This document shows, piece after piece, positions 26,106-35,405 of a stretch of DNA of 64,000 nt. A program made the position numbers and the translations under genes. A model generated the notes under the pieces. That model ran no database searches. It was not told where the DNA came from and saw only the letters and a list, made by a program, of their open reading frames with translations. The stretch comes from JBKECF01 sp047974375 (lineage in GTDB: Bacteria; Bacillota; Clostridia; Lachnospirales; CAMZNU01): assembly GCA_047974375.1 (NCBI GenBank), contig JBKECF010000006.1, positions 1 to 64,000 on the forward strand. The letters run 5' to 3'. Position 1 is the stretch's first letter; each line of letters opens with the position of its first letter.

Positions 26106-26420
26106 ATGGTTAACCAAGTTGATGGTATAAATTTAGGCTTATCAAGCTTAAATACTATAAATAATTATACAGAAAAAACGAAAACATCTGGTGACGCTTT
26201 TGAAATGTTTTTAAATGCAAGCAAAAACTTAATTAACGAAACAAACCAAAAGCAATTAAATGCAGAACAAGCACAAATAGATTTTGTAACGGGTAAAAAT
26301 GATGATTTACTAAGCGTTGTATTAGCACAAAAATCAGCTGCAACGTCTTTAAATTATACAGTGCAAATAACAAATAAAGTTTTAGATTCTTATAGAACAC
26401 TTATGCAAGTATCAATATAG
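26106..26420 (+). CDS. fliE: Flagellar hook-basal body protein FliE
   Basis: 104 aa. Junction protein joining MS ring and rod, needed for export of other rod proteins. The helical C-terminal half (DDLLSVVLAQKSAATSLNYT, then QITNKVLDSYRTLMQ) is characteristic. A 91-base AT-rich gap follows before fliF; I see no convincing promoter there. Confidence 0.92.
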   Translation: MVNQVDGINLGLSSLNTINNYTEKTKTSGDAFEMFLNASKNLINETNQKQLNAEQAQIDFVTGKNDDLLSVVLAQKSAATSLNYTVQITNKVLDSYRTLMQVSI

Positions 26421-26511
26421 TTTTTTTGTTAAAAGCTACTATACTATATGGAGTTATAGCGTAAAATTGGTTAGTTAGTAGTAACGTTTATTAATAAATG
26501 AGGTGAATTAG

Positions 26512-28128
26512 TTGAAAGAACGATTACAGAAAAACTATGTTTTAGTAAAAGAGAAATGGAATAATTTAGAAAGAGGTCAGAAAGCTCTTATAACTTTAAC
26601 GACATTGGTTCTTATTGTAACTATGGGCATATTTATTTACATTACAATAAAGCCGGATAGAGCTATATTAATTAGCAATCTTACAGCTCAGCAAGTAGGT
26701 GAGGCAGGGGATCTTTTAACTAGCGCAGGTATATATAATGAGCCCACAGAGAGGGTAGATGGTGTAATTGTAAATAGAGAGGACTTACAAGAAGCGGAAA
26801 TAGTTATTGCTAAGTCTGAATTAGCCTCAACAAGTGGCTTTACTTTTGCAGATGCATTAGACGCAAGTGGTATGGGAAGCACAAGTGATGTTAAAAGAAA
26901 TGCAATGATAAGAGCCGAAGAAACCGACATGGCAAATCAGTTAAAGTTATTTGAAGGGGTAAAAGATGCCAGCGTTGAACTAAATATACCTCAAACAAAT
27001 AATTTTTTATTAAAAGATGATAAAAAGAGTTCTGCTGCTGTAGTGCTTGTTACGTCAAGTACGATTGGAAGAAACGAGGCGCAAGGCATGGCTCGTTTAG
27101 TAGCTGCAGCTGTTGATGGCTTAAGTATTTCCGATGTAGAAATAATGGATCAAAATAGAGAAATTATATATTCTGGGGCAGATATGTCCGATACCAATTT
27201 ATTTTTATACGAGCAAGAACAGCAAAAGAAGGCTGAAATAGAAAAAAATATACGTACACAGCTTTTACCGCTTTATAACGATGTGAGAGTATCAACTAAT
27301 TTAGTATTAGATAATACGAAGTCATCAGTATATAACGAAGAATATGAAAATCCTTTTGATGCAGAAAGTTCCACAGGTTTTGTTAAAAAAGAAGATACAG
27401 AGGAACAGAGTGCAAAAGGAGGAACAATATCAGGTGAACCGGGAGTATCATCTAATGATGGTGGTTTAAATACATATGAAACTGGCGACGGGACAGAAAG
27501 TTCTGCCGATTTAAATAGAGAAAATAGGGATTATCAATATAATGTAACTAAAACGCAAAGTGAAAAACCAGGGGGGAATATTGTACAAGGAGAATCATCA
27601 ATCTCCCTTACTGTATATAACTATAGAGTATATGACGAGGCTGTAATACGTGAAAGTGGCGAACTAGAAGAAAAAGGCATTACTTGGGATGAATATAAAA
27701 ATAGCATAGAAAATATAAGACTTGAAATTGATAATGATATTATTACCAATATACAAGCAGGTACTGGAATTCAAAATGTATCAATTATTGGTTACGAAGT
27801 TCCAGAATTTAAAGATATTGTTGTAGAAGAGGTTAATGTACAACAAATAGTAATGTATGTTGTTCTTGCTTTGCTTATTTTACTGTTGGCTATAGGTTTA
27901 ATTAGAAATACACAAGAAGAAGAAATAGAAGATGTTGAGCCAGAGCTTGTAGTAGAGGATTTATTAGTAAGTACACAAATTGAAGAAGAAGAAGAGCTAC
28001 AAAGGCTTAAACAGATTGAATACAATGCAGAACTTGAAACAAAGAAGCAAATTGATGATTTTATAAAAGAAAAACCAGATGCAGTTGCACAATTATTACG
28101 TAACTGGTTAAGTGATGATTGGGAGTGA
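26512..28128 (+). CDS. fliF: Flagellar MS-ring protein FliF
   Basis: 538 aa, TTG start after GAGGTG. Forms the membrane ring that houses the export gate. Two transmembrane helices (about residues 23-46 and 445-463) flank the periplasmic ring-building motifs (LTAQQVGEAGDLLTSAGI, SAAVVLVTS). A low-complexity acidic loop lies at about 285-345. The C-terminal tail (VAQLLRNWLSDDWE) binds FliG. Ends four bases before fliG. Confidence 0.95.
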   Translation: MKERLQKNYVLVKEKWNNLERGQKALITLTTLVLIVTMGIFIYITIKPDRAILISNLTAQQVGEAGDLLTSAGIYNEPTERVDGVIVNREDLQEAEIVIAKSELASTSGFTFADALDASGMGSTSDVKRNAMIRAEETDMANQLKLFEGVKDASVELNIPQTNNFLLKDDKKSSAAVVLVTSSTIGRNEAQGMARLVAAAVDGLSISDVEIMDQNREIIYSGADMSDTNLFLYEQEQQKKAEIEKNIRTQLLPLYNDVRVSTNLVLDNTKSSVYNEEYENPFDAESSTGFVKKEDTEEQSAKGGTISGEPGVSSNDGGLNTYETGDGTESSADLNRENRDYQYNVTKTQSEKPGGNIVQGESSISLTVYNYRVYDEAVIRESGELEEKGITWDEYKNSIENIRLEIDNDIITNIQAGTGIQNVSIIGYEVPEFKDIVVEEVNVQQIVMYVVLALLILLLAIGLIRNTQEEEIEDVEPELVVEDLLVSTQIEEEEELQRLKQIEYNAELETKKQIDDFIKEKPDAVAQLLRNWLSDDWE

Positions 28129-28132
28129 TAAA

Positions 28133-29164
28133 ATGGCAGAAGACAGATTAGATGAAGAATATATAGAACTTACAGGGAAAGAAAAAGCAGCTATTTTATT
28201 GATTACATTAGGGCCAGAAAAATCTGCAGAGGTTTTTAAATATTTAAAAGAGGATGAAATTGAACTATTAACATTGGAAATATCTAATATGACGGCGGTT
28301 ATGCCTAATGTTAAAAAACAGGTTTTAGATGAATTTTATCAAATTTGCTTAGCGCAGGATTATATTGCAGAAGGTGGTATAGGATACGCAAAACAAATTT
28401 TGGAAAAAGCTTTAGGGGAAGAAAAGGCTGTGGACATATTAAAGTCATTAACTGCCCAACTTCAAGTTAGACCTTTCGACTTTGTAAGAAATACTGAGGC
28501 AAGACAAGTCTTAAACTTTATACAAAATGAACACAACCAAACAATTGCCCTTATTTTGTCATATTTAAACGCAGGGCAAGCGGCGGAAATAATGAGTTCT
28601 TTAGACCCAGAAAAACAGGCAGACATTGCAAAGAGAATTGCAATTATGGATAGTACATCTCCAGAGGTTATAAAAGAAATTGAAGAGGCTTTAGAGAAGC
28701 AACTATCAGATCTTGCAACAGAGGGATATGCAAATGTTGGTGGTATAGATAGCGTAGTAGACATATTAAATAGTGTAGATAGAACTACCGAGAAGCATAT
28801 TATGGAAAGTTTAGAGCTTGAAGATGTAGACTTAGCTTATGAGATTAAAAAGAAAATGTTTGTATTTGAAGATATCTTGAATTTAGATAATAGAACTATT
28901 CAGGTTATATTAAGACAGGATATTGATAACAAGGAGTTAGCTATTGCACTAAAGGGTTCTAGTGAGGATGTAAGAGAGTTGATTTTCAGCAATTTATCTA
29001 AACGTTTAGCTGCAATGATAAAAGAAGACATGGACTTTATGGGACCTGTAAGACGTTCAGACGTAGAAGAGGCACAGCAAAAAATAGTTAATATAATAAG
29101 AAAGCTACAAGAAAGTGGTGAAATTGTTGTTTCTAGAGGTGGAGGCGATGATTTAATTGTCTAA
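28133..29164 (+). CDS. fliG: Flagellar motor switch protein FliG
   Basis: 343 aa. Rotor protein that interacts with MotA to generate torque. LTGKEKAAILLITLGPEKSA and the EHNQTIALILSYL (EHPQ-like) motif mark the N-terminal and middle domains; DIDNKELAIALKGS and the charged MKEDMDFMGPVRRSDVE-like helix form the torque domain. Start at 28133 follows GGGAGTG. The 3' end overlaps fliH by 8 bases. Confidence 0.95.
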   Translation: MAEDRLDEEYIELTGKEKAAILLITLGPEKSAEVFKYLKEDEIELLTLEISNMTAVMPNVKKQVLDEFYQICLAQDYIAEGGIGYAKQILEKALGEEKAVDILKSLTAQLQVRPFDFVRNTEARQVLNFIQNEHNQTIALILSYLNAGQAAEIMSSLDPEKQADIAKRIAIMDSTSPEVIKEIEEALEKQLSDLATEGYANVGGIDSVVDILNSVDRTTEKHIMESLELEDVDLAYEIKKKMFVFEDILNLDNRTIQVILRQDIDNKELAIALKGSSEDVRELIFSNLSKRLAAMIKEDMDFMGPVRRSDVEEAQQKIVNIIRKLQESGEIVVSRGGGDDLIV

Positions 29165-29903
29165 AGTATTTAAGTCATCAAATATAACCTTTGATGAAAA
29201 TAATAGAGTGTACATAAACAGTGTATCCGAACAGCCTAAAAGTAAAAATGAAGTACCAACAGCTCTTAGAAAATCGGAAATAAATAGTCTTTATAAAAAA
29301 GCTGAATTGCATAGCAAAGATATAATAAAAGATGCTAAAATTAATGCAGAGAAAATAATAAGCGACGCATTAAATGAAGCTGAGATTATAAAAAACAAAG
29401 CTATGGAAGATGGGTACAATAATGGATATGAAAAAGCTAAAGTTGAAACAGAAATTGAACGAAATACCTTAAAAGAAGAGATGGCAATCGAATACGAAAA
29501 AATGAGGGCTAGCAATATACAAGAGAAAGATAATATGCTATATGAAGTTGAACCTCAAATCGTAGATTTAATATATACTACAGTAGAAAAAATAACATTA
29601 AGTGCAATTGATTTAAATAAAGAATTAATTTTGTTACTAATAAAAAAAGGTTTAGACTCCTCGAATATTTTAAGCAAGGCTATTATAAAAGTAGCTGAGG
29701 ATGATTACGAAAACGTTTTTTCTAAAAAAGATGAAATGTTAAAATTAGTTGATAGTTCTAAAGAAATAGAAATTATAAAAGATTTTACTCTTTTAAAAGG
29801 TGATTGTTTAATAGAAACAGAGTATGGAAATATAAGCTGTGGTATAGGTCAGCATTTAGGAACGCTAAAAAACCATTTATATACAATTTTAAACAATAGG
29901 TGA
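29157..29903 (+). CDS. fliH: Flagellar export stator FliH
   Basis: 248 aa, TTG start overlapping the fliG end. Negative regulator and peripheral stalk of the FliI ATPase. A long helical region with alanine/glutamate-rich heptads (about 40-125) precedes a V-ATPase E-subunit-like C-terminal domain (GDCLIETEYGNISCGI). Sequence conservation is low, but the position between fliG and fliI is decisive. Confidence 0.88.
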   Translation: MSKVFKSSNITFDENNRVYINSVSEQPKSKNEVPTALRKSEINSLYKKAELHSKDIIKDAKINAEKIISDALNEAEIIKNKAMEDGYNNGYEKAKVETEIERNTLKEEMAIEYEKMRASNIQEKDNMLYEVEPQIVDLIYTTVEKITLSAIDLNKELILLLIKKGLDSSNILSKAIIKVAEDDYENVFSKKDEMLKLVDSSKEIEIIKDFTLLKGDCLIETEYGNISCGIGQHLGTLKNHLYTILNNR

Positions 29904-29907
29904 TATA

Positions 29908-31212
29908 TTGATAGATATAAAAAAATATAGTGTAGGGCTGGACTTTCCTGTAAAAAAGCTAGGGAAAGTGTCCCGTATAGTTGGATTAACAATTGAATCA
30001 ATAGGACCAGATGTATCTGTAGGAACGGTTTGTGAAATAAAAGTAGGAATACACGAAAAAATTGTTTTAGCAGAAGTAGTTGGCTTTAGAGATAGTAACA
30101 TACTGCTTATGCCTTTGGGAAGTATAGAAGGTATATCACCAGGTGCAATGGTAGAAGCGCTAGACGGACCTATTAAAGTTAGAGTAGGCGACAGCTTACT
30201 TGGCAGAGTATTTGACGGGTTAGGTGAGCCCATGGATGATAGGCAACATATAGATTCAGAAAAGTATGTAGGCGTATCGAATAGTGCACCAGACCCTTTA
30301 CATCGAAATAGAATAAAAGATGTTTTACCCCTAGGGGTTAAAATAATAGATGGACTTCTTACAGTTGGAAAAGGCCAAAGAATTGGTATATTTGCTGGTA
30401 GTGGAGTTGGTAAGAGTACATTAATGGGGATGATTGCGAGAAATGCCAAAGCAGATGTAAATGTAATAGCGCTAATAGGTGAACGTGGTAGAGAAGTAAG
30501 GGAATTTATTGAAAAGGATTTAGGCGAAGAGGGACTAAAACGATCTGTCCTTGTTATAGCAACATCTGATAAAGAAGCTTTAATTCGTTTAAAGGCAGCA
30601 GAAGTTGCAACTGCTATAGCTGAATATTTTAGAGAAGAGGGAAATGATGTAATGTTAATGATGGACTCCCTTACTCGTTATGCAATGGCACAAAGGGAAG
30701 TTGGACTAGCCATAGGAGAACCACCTGTGTCTAGAGGTTATACGCCATCTGTGTTTTCTGCAATACCAAAGCTTTTGGAACGTGCTGGCAATTCTGAAAA
30801 AGGAAGCATAACAGCGATTTATACAGTTCTTGTGGATGGTGATGACTTAACTGAACCAGTAACAGATACTGCCAGAGGTGTGTTAGATGGTCATATTGTT
30901 CTTTCCAGAAAAATAGCAAACAAAAACCAATATCCTGCAATTGATGTACTAGCAAGTGTTTCTAGGGTAATGAGTGACATAGTTACAAATGAGCATAAAT
31001 CCTATTCTAAAGTTATTAGACAATTAATGGCAACCTATAGCGATGCAGAAGACATGATAAATGTTGGTGCATACGTACAAGGAAGTAATGAAGAAATCGA
31101 TACAGCTATTGCGAAAAATAAATCAATTAAGGACTTTTTAACTCAAGGTACAGAAGAAAAATATGAGTTTAATAATACTGTGGACATTATGGCGACAATA
31201 GTAAGAGGATAA
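29908..31212 (+). CDS. fliI: Flagellum-specific ATPase FliI
   Basis: 434 aa, TTG start after AATAGGTG. Hexameric ATPase that feeds substrates to the export gate. Walker A is GIFAGSGVGKSTLMGMIA, the Walker B region is VMLMMDSLTRYAMAQRE and SRGYTPSVFSAIPKLLERAG is the F1-beta-like signature. Two bases separate it from fliJ. Confidence 0.96.
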   Translation: MIDIKKYSVGLDFPVKKLGKVSRIVGLTIESIGPDVSVGTVCEIKVGIHEKIVLAEVVGFRDSNILLMPLGSIEGISPGAMVEALDGPIKVRVGDSLLGRVFDGLGEPMDDRQHIDSEKYVGVSNSAPDPLHRNRIKDVLPLGVKIIDGLLTVGKGQRIGIFAGSGVGKSTLMGMIARNAKADVNVIALIGERGREVREFIEKDLGEEGLKRSVLVIATSDKEALIRLKAAEVATAIAEYFREEGNDVMLMMDSLTRYAMAQREVGLAIGEPPVSRGYTPSVFSAIPKLLERAGNSEKGSITAIYTVLVDGDDLTEPVTDTARGVLDGHIVLSRKIANKNQYPAIDVLASVSRVMSDIVTNEHKSYSKVIRQLMATYSDAEDMINVGAYVQGSNEEIDTAIAKNKSIKDFLTQGTEEKYEFNNTVDIMATIVRG

Positions 31213-31213
31213 A

Positions 31214-31651
31214 ATGGCTTTTAAATTCAACTTTGAAACACTATTAAGTATAAAAGAAAAAATGGAAGATAAGAAAAAAAATGAGTATGGTATAGAAATA
31301 GTAAAGCTAGAGAATGAAAAGAATAAATTAAAAACTATGGAAGAACGTAGAGTTGATTTATTGGAAGAAATGAAATCTATTTTAACTAAAAGCATTAAAC
31401 CTATGGAGCTTAGTGGCATAAATATGTACATAGGAAAAATTGATAATGATATTATCAACCAAAAGAAAGTAGTGGAAAGACAAGAAGGAAAGGTTGTTGA
31501 AAAACAACAAGAGCTAATAGAAGCTATGACAGAAAAAAAATCCTACGAGAAGTTAAAGTCAAATGCATATGAGGAATATGTGAAAGAAAATAAAATTAAA
31601 GAACAGAAACAAATAGATGAATTAGTAAGTTATAAACATAGTATAAAATAA
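31214..31651 (+). CDS. fliJ: Flagellar export protein FliJ
   Basis: 145 aa, almost entirely coiled coil. It forms the central stalk of the FliI ring. It begins FKFNFETLLSIKEKMEDKKK, the usual FliJ start, and lies directly after fliI. Confidence 0.88.
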   Translation: MAFKFNFETLLSIKEKMEDKKKNEYGIEIVKLENEKNKLKTMEERRVDLLEEMKSILTKSIKPMELSGINMYIGKIDNDIINQKKVVERQEGKVVEKQQELIEAMTEKKSYEKLKSNAYEEYVKENKIKEQKQIDELVSYKHSIK

Positions 31652-31661
31652 TGGGGGCACT

Positions 31662-32435
31662 ATGGGCGAGAAAGATGTAGTTCAAGAGGAAGATGTTTTA
31701 TCAAAGGGCGAGAAAAAAAGGCTAAAACAGGAAATGAAAAAAGCTAAAAAAGAAGCAAAAAAAGCAGGCAAAAAAGGAAAACTACCTAAAATTTTGCTTT
31801 TTTTGATATTAATATTATCTGTGTTTATTGCTTGTGTTTATTTTGATTTTGCTAGCCTAAGGACTGTACATTTACCAAAGGTTGTTGAAAAGATACCAAT
31901 TTTAAATAATATAGTATCAACTGAAACAAAGTTAAGCCCTAAGGAGTTGGAGTCTAATAATACAGCTTTACAAAGCCAAGTAGCATCTTTAGAAGAACAA
32001 GTGTTAAAGATCGAAGAAGAATTGGCTAACAGTGAGAATGAAGTAAATCGACTTAAAGAATTTGAAAACAACAACGCAGAGCTTAAAACTAAGCAAGAAG
32101 AATTTGATAAAATGATAGCTAATGAAGACCCTGATAATTTTATTGAATTTTACGAAAAAATGTATCCAGAAAACGCCAATAATATTTACAGAGAATTATC
32201 TAATAAAAAAATAAGCTCTGATGAAATGAAAGGTTATATAGCAACCTTTACAAATATGAAACCTTCGGACACAGCTGCTGTATTTGAAGAAATGGTAGTG
32301 ACAGATTTAGATTTGGTGGTAGCTATATTAGATGAATTAGATAGGGATTTAAGTGGTTCTATTATATCGGCAATGGAACCAGAAAATGGTGCAACAGTTG
32401 TTAAAAGAATGGCGCCAGAGGATATAATAGAGTAA
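31662..32435 (+). CDS. MotE-like / MgtE N-domain flagellar protein
   Basis: 257 aa. A Lys-rich cytoplasmic N-terminus, one transmembrane helix (about 45-65), an extracellular coiled coil (about 95-150) and a C-terminal MgtE N-domain-like region (IATFTNMKPSDTAAVFEEM, MEPENGATVVKRMAPEDIIE). Similar proteins between fliJ and fliK in other bacteria are proposed motor-stator chaperones (MotE). Role here is inferred from architecture and position. Confidence 0.72.
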   Translation: MGEKDVVQEEDVLSKGEKKRLKQEMKKAKKEAKKAGKKGKLPKILLFLILILSVFIACVYFDFASLRTVHLPKVVEKIPILNNIVSTETKLSPKELESNNTALQSQVASLEEQVLKIEEELANSENEVNRLKEFENNNAELKTKQEEFDKMIANEDPDNFIEFYEKMYPENANNIYRELSNKKISSDEMKGYIATFTNMKPSDTAAVFEEMVVTDLDLVVAILDELDRDLSGSIISAMEPENGATVVKRMAPEDIIE

Positions 32436-32478
32436 ATTATTAAAATAAACAAAAAATATTTGAAAGGAGGTGAGATAA

Positions 32479-33936
32479 ATGATAATAGGAGAACAAAATT
32501 TAGTGCAAAATTTTTCTAAGAGTAAAACCAATAAAAATACTGATAAAGGTTCGGATTTTGATTTTGTTTTAAATTCAGAGAATAAAAATAATTCATATGA
32601 AAAGAATGAAAAAGAATACAGAAAAGATTATAATAAAGACAGCAGTAAAGATTATAACAATGATTATAATAAAGATTATTCAAGGGATAAAGTAAAAGAC
32701 AGCAAAGATATAATAGAGCATAACAGGAATAAAAGCATTAATGAAAAGCCTGAAGAACCTGAAAAATCCAAAAATACTGAAAAATCAGAAGATGGACTTG
32801 CAGAAAAAACAGAAAAATTAAAAGAAGACTTAGTAAATATTGATGATTTATTAGCTATATTAAATAACAGTGAGTTAAATACAAAAGCAACTGAAAAAGT
32901 ATTGGAAGAATTAAGTGATATACTTAATATTTCAGTAGAAGAAATTAAAAGTATACTACAAAGTTTAGACTTGAAGTTGACGGATTTATCTGTAAACGAA
33001 AACCTAAGTAGTTTTTTAAAAACGGTTTATTCTGTAAATGAAAATATTGATCTATTAAAAATAGAAAATATTGACTCAATAATGAAAGAAATAGAAAATT
33101 TAATTAAGGTAAATGAATCAGACCTAAAGTTAGAAAATGTAGATTTTTCTGAACTCAAAAAAAATACAGAAACTAGTAATGTTGAAATGCCACTTAGAGT
33201 AATAGAAAATGCAACAACAGTAAAAAAAGATAATTTACCAACTGGTATAAAGGATAATATTAATGAGGAAAGTTCTGAGGCGGAAGCAAAAGAAGTTGAA
33301 GAAATTGATATTAATAAAGTGTTAGTTAAGGCCGAAACAAAAGAAAATGATACTGGATCCCAACAAGGACCAATGAATTTTTCAAATTCTAGACTAGGTA
33401 ATTTAAATATTGGTCAGTTATCAAATGACAGTGTAGAAGGTTTTAATTTTCAGGAGAATTTACAAAAAGTTCAAAATATTGAGATTAAGGAAATTACTGC
33501 ACCAGCTTTTAGGAACTTAGATCAAAAAGATATTGTAAGCCAAATGCTTAATTCAATGAAAGCTGAATTCAGTGCCGAGGGAACAAATGAAATGAAAATG
33601 TTATTGAAGCCTGCAAATTTAGGTGAAGTAGCATTAAAAATTGCAACAGATAATGGAATAGTAACTGCTCAATTTGTAGCAGAAAGTACAAAAATAAAAG
33701 AGATAATAGAGGCTAACTTTAATTTACTAAGAGATGCACTTGAAGAGCAGGGAGTAAACATTTCTTCTTTAGAGGTATCAGTTAGAGAAGAAAGCAACTT
33801 TAATTCTTCCAACGAATATGGAGAAAATGGCGAAAATAAATCTGGTTCAAATACAACAGATGACATGGCTGTTGAAGAAGAAAAGGTAGAGGAAGAAAAC
33901 TTGCAAAATGACAGCACTGTAAGTTATAAAGCTTAA
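32479..33936 (+). CDS. fliK: Flagellar hook-length control protein FliK
   Basis: 485 aa. Secreted molecular ruler that stops hook growth. A low-complexity N-terminus has short repeats (KDYNNDYNKDY region, about residues 50-75). The long acidic middle is the ruler, and the C-terminal domain (about 350-460; NEMKMLLKPANLGEVALKIA, EQGVNISSLEVSV) is the Flg_hook fold that contacts FlhB. AAAGGAGGTGAG precedes the ATG. Confidence 0.9.
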   Translation: MIIGEQNLVQNFSKSKTNKNTDKGSDFDFVLNSENKNNSYEKNEKEYRKDYNKDSSKDYNNDYNKDYSRDKVKDSKDIIEHNRNKSINEKPEEPEKSKNTEKSEDGLAEKTEKLKEDLVNIDDLLAILNNSELNTKATEKVLEELSDILNISVEEIKSILQSLDLKLTDLSVNENLSSFLKTVYSVNENIDLLKIENIDSIMKEIENLIKVNESDLKLENVDFSELKKNTETSNVEMPLRVIENATTVKKDNLPTGIKDNINEESSEAEAKEVEEIDINKVLVKAETKENDTGSQQGPMNFSNSRLGNLNIGQLSNDSVEGFNFQENLQKVQNIEIKEITAPAFRNLDQKDIVSQMLNSMKAEFSAEGTNEMKMLLKPANLGEVALKIATDNGIVTAQFVAESTKIKEIIEANFNLLRDALEEQGVNISSLEVSVREESNFNSSNEYGENGENKSGSNTTDDMAVEEEKVEEENLQNDSTVSYKA

Positions 33937-33950
33937 GAGGAGTTGAAAAA

Positions 33951-34913
33951 ATGACTAGTACAGATTACAAAAGTACTTTTAATAATTTTGTTACTAATGG
34001 TGATTTATCATCAAAGGTAAATAAAGATGGTTCTATTGGTGACAAAAGCAAAGAACTAGACAAAAATGCATTCTTGAATTTATTAGTTACCCAATTGAAG
34101 TATCAAGACCCAACTAATCCGGTAGAAGACAAAGAATTTATAGCACAAATGGCACAGTTTACTACACTAGAAGAAATGCAAAACATGAATGCTACACTTA
34201 GTAAAGCTGAAAGTTTTTCTATGATAGGTAAATATGTAGTGGGGGAATATGTAGATAGTGCAACTGGTGAAACCGTAGTAAAAGAGGGTAGAGTGGAAGG
34301 CGTAACAATGTCTGGAAATACAGCACTTTTAACTATTGGTGATACAGATATGCCTGCAGAAGCTGTTAAAATGGTTTTTGAAGATTATACAGACTTAGGT
34401 ATACTTAACGATATAAGAGATGCATTGCTAACATCAGAAAATACTGGACTTGTAGGTAAAACTATACAAGCTATTATTACAAACGAAGATGGGGAACAGG
34501 TGGATTATGTTGAAGGTGTAGTTGACTACATTAAGTTTGAAAATGGTTCGGTTGTGTTGTCTGTTGGTAATAAAAACGTATATGGAAATGAAATTATATC
34601 AATTTCCGAGGAAAATTTATTACTAGGCAAAGAAGTAAACTATGTAAGTGGTGATACAATTGTAAAAGGTGCGGTTTCTGATATAGTTTTTAAAGATGAT
34701 CAGGCGTATGCAGTAGTTGACGGCGTAGAAGTGGCTATTAATAAAATAAACCATATAACGGAAGCATCTGGATATGTTGGAGAAGTTGTTGAATATGGAG
34801 ATGCCTCCTATCAAATAGCATCTTTTATAATAAGAGATGGTAATGTATATTTAATAGCAAATAATGAAGATGCAACGGAAATACCCTATGCCGATATAAG
34901 AGGTAAAAACTAA
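33951..34913 (+). CDS. flgD: Hook-capping protein FlgD with tandem C-terminal modules
   Basis: 320 aa, longer than the ~140-230 aa usual for FlgD. Residues 1-85 are the canonical hook-cap domain (NAFLNLLVTQLKYQDPTNPVEDKEF, split here as NAFLNLLVTQLKYQDPTNP and EFIAQMAQFTTLEEMQNMN). Four related modules follow, starting near residues 90 (MIGKYVVG), 166 (LVGKTIQA), 224 (LLGKEVNY) and 274 (YVGEVVEY), each a G-K-x-V strand, a repeated G-x-V and a closing I-x-x-I. Many relatives have one such module. Confidence 0.92.
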   Translation: MTSTDYKSTFNNFVTNGDLSSKVNKDGSIGDKSKELDKNAFLNLLVTQLKYQDPTNPVEDKEFIAQMAQFTTLEEMQNMNATLSKAESFSMIGKYVVGEYVDSATGETVVKEGRVEGVTMSGNTALLTIGDTDMPAEAVKMVFEDYTDLGILNDIRDALLTSENTGLVGKTIQAIITNEDGEQVDYVEGVVDYIKFENGSVVLSVGNKNVYGNEIISISEENLLLGKEVNYVSGDTIVKGAVSDIVFKDDQAYAVVDGVEVAINKINHITEASGYVGEVVEYGDASYQIASFIIRDGNVYLIANNEDATEIPYADIRGKN

Positions 34914-34940
34914 AATCATTTAGAAATAATAGGTGGTAAA

Positions 34941-35327
34941 ATGGAAACGTATAATGGTAAATTTTTAATAAATAATATTAAATACCCAGTACAACAAAAA
35001 TTAAATACTGACGATACTATTGACCCTAAAAGTAGTGGTAGTTTTGGTAATGTTTTACAAAGCCTACAAAATGAAGTTAAGTTTTCAAAACATGCAATGG
35101 AAAGGTTAAATGATAGAAATATAAGTTTAACAAAAAATCAAGTAAATAGACTTGAAGATGGTGTTTCTAAAGCAAAGGAAAAAGGATTAAAAGAGTCCTT
35201 AGTTTTGCTGGATAATGTAGCTTTAGTTGTTAGTATTAAAAACAATACGGTAATAACAGCTACAACATCAAATAAGGATAATGAAAGTAAAGTATTTACC
35301 AATATTGACGGAGCAATTATAGTATAG
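34941..35327 (+). CDS. Flagellar operon protein (TIGR02530 family)
   Basis: 128 aa, conserved between flgD and flgE in Gram-positive flagellar operons; function not established. The core KFSKHAMERLNDRNISLT, VNRLEDGVSKAKEKG and SLVLLDNVALVVSIKN is diagnostic. A 78-base gap with the flgE ribosome-binding site follows. Confidence 0.85.
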   Translation: METYNGKFLINNIKYPVQQKLNTDDTIDPKSSGSFGNVLQSLQNEVKFSKHAMERLNDRNISLTKNQVNRLEDGVSKAKEKGLKESLVLLDNVALVVSIKNNTVITATTSNKDNESKVFTNIDGAIIV

Positions 35328-35405
35328 CTGGACCTTAGGGAGGCTAAGAATTTTGACTGATAGAAAAATTCTAATTGCTTACATCTCATATAGGAGGAAA
35401 AAATT

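Noticed and set aside
32610..32710. Short repeats (AAAGATTATAA-type) near the start of fliK looked like a small tandem array.
   Set aside because: They encode a low-complexity Lys/Asp/Tyr/Asn stretch usual in FliK N-termini, with irregular unit length, and are not a CRISPR or minisatellite.
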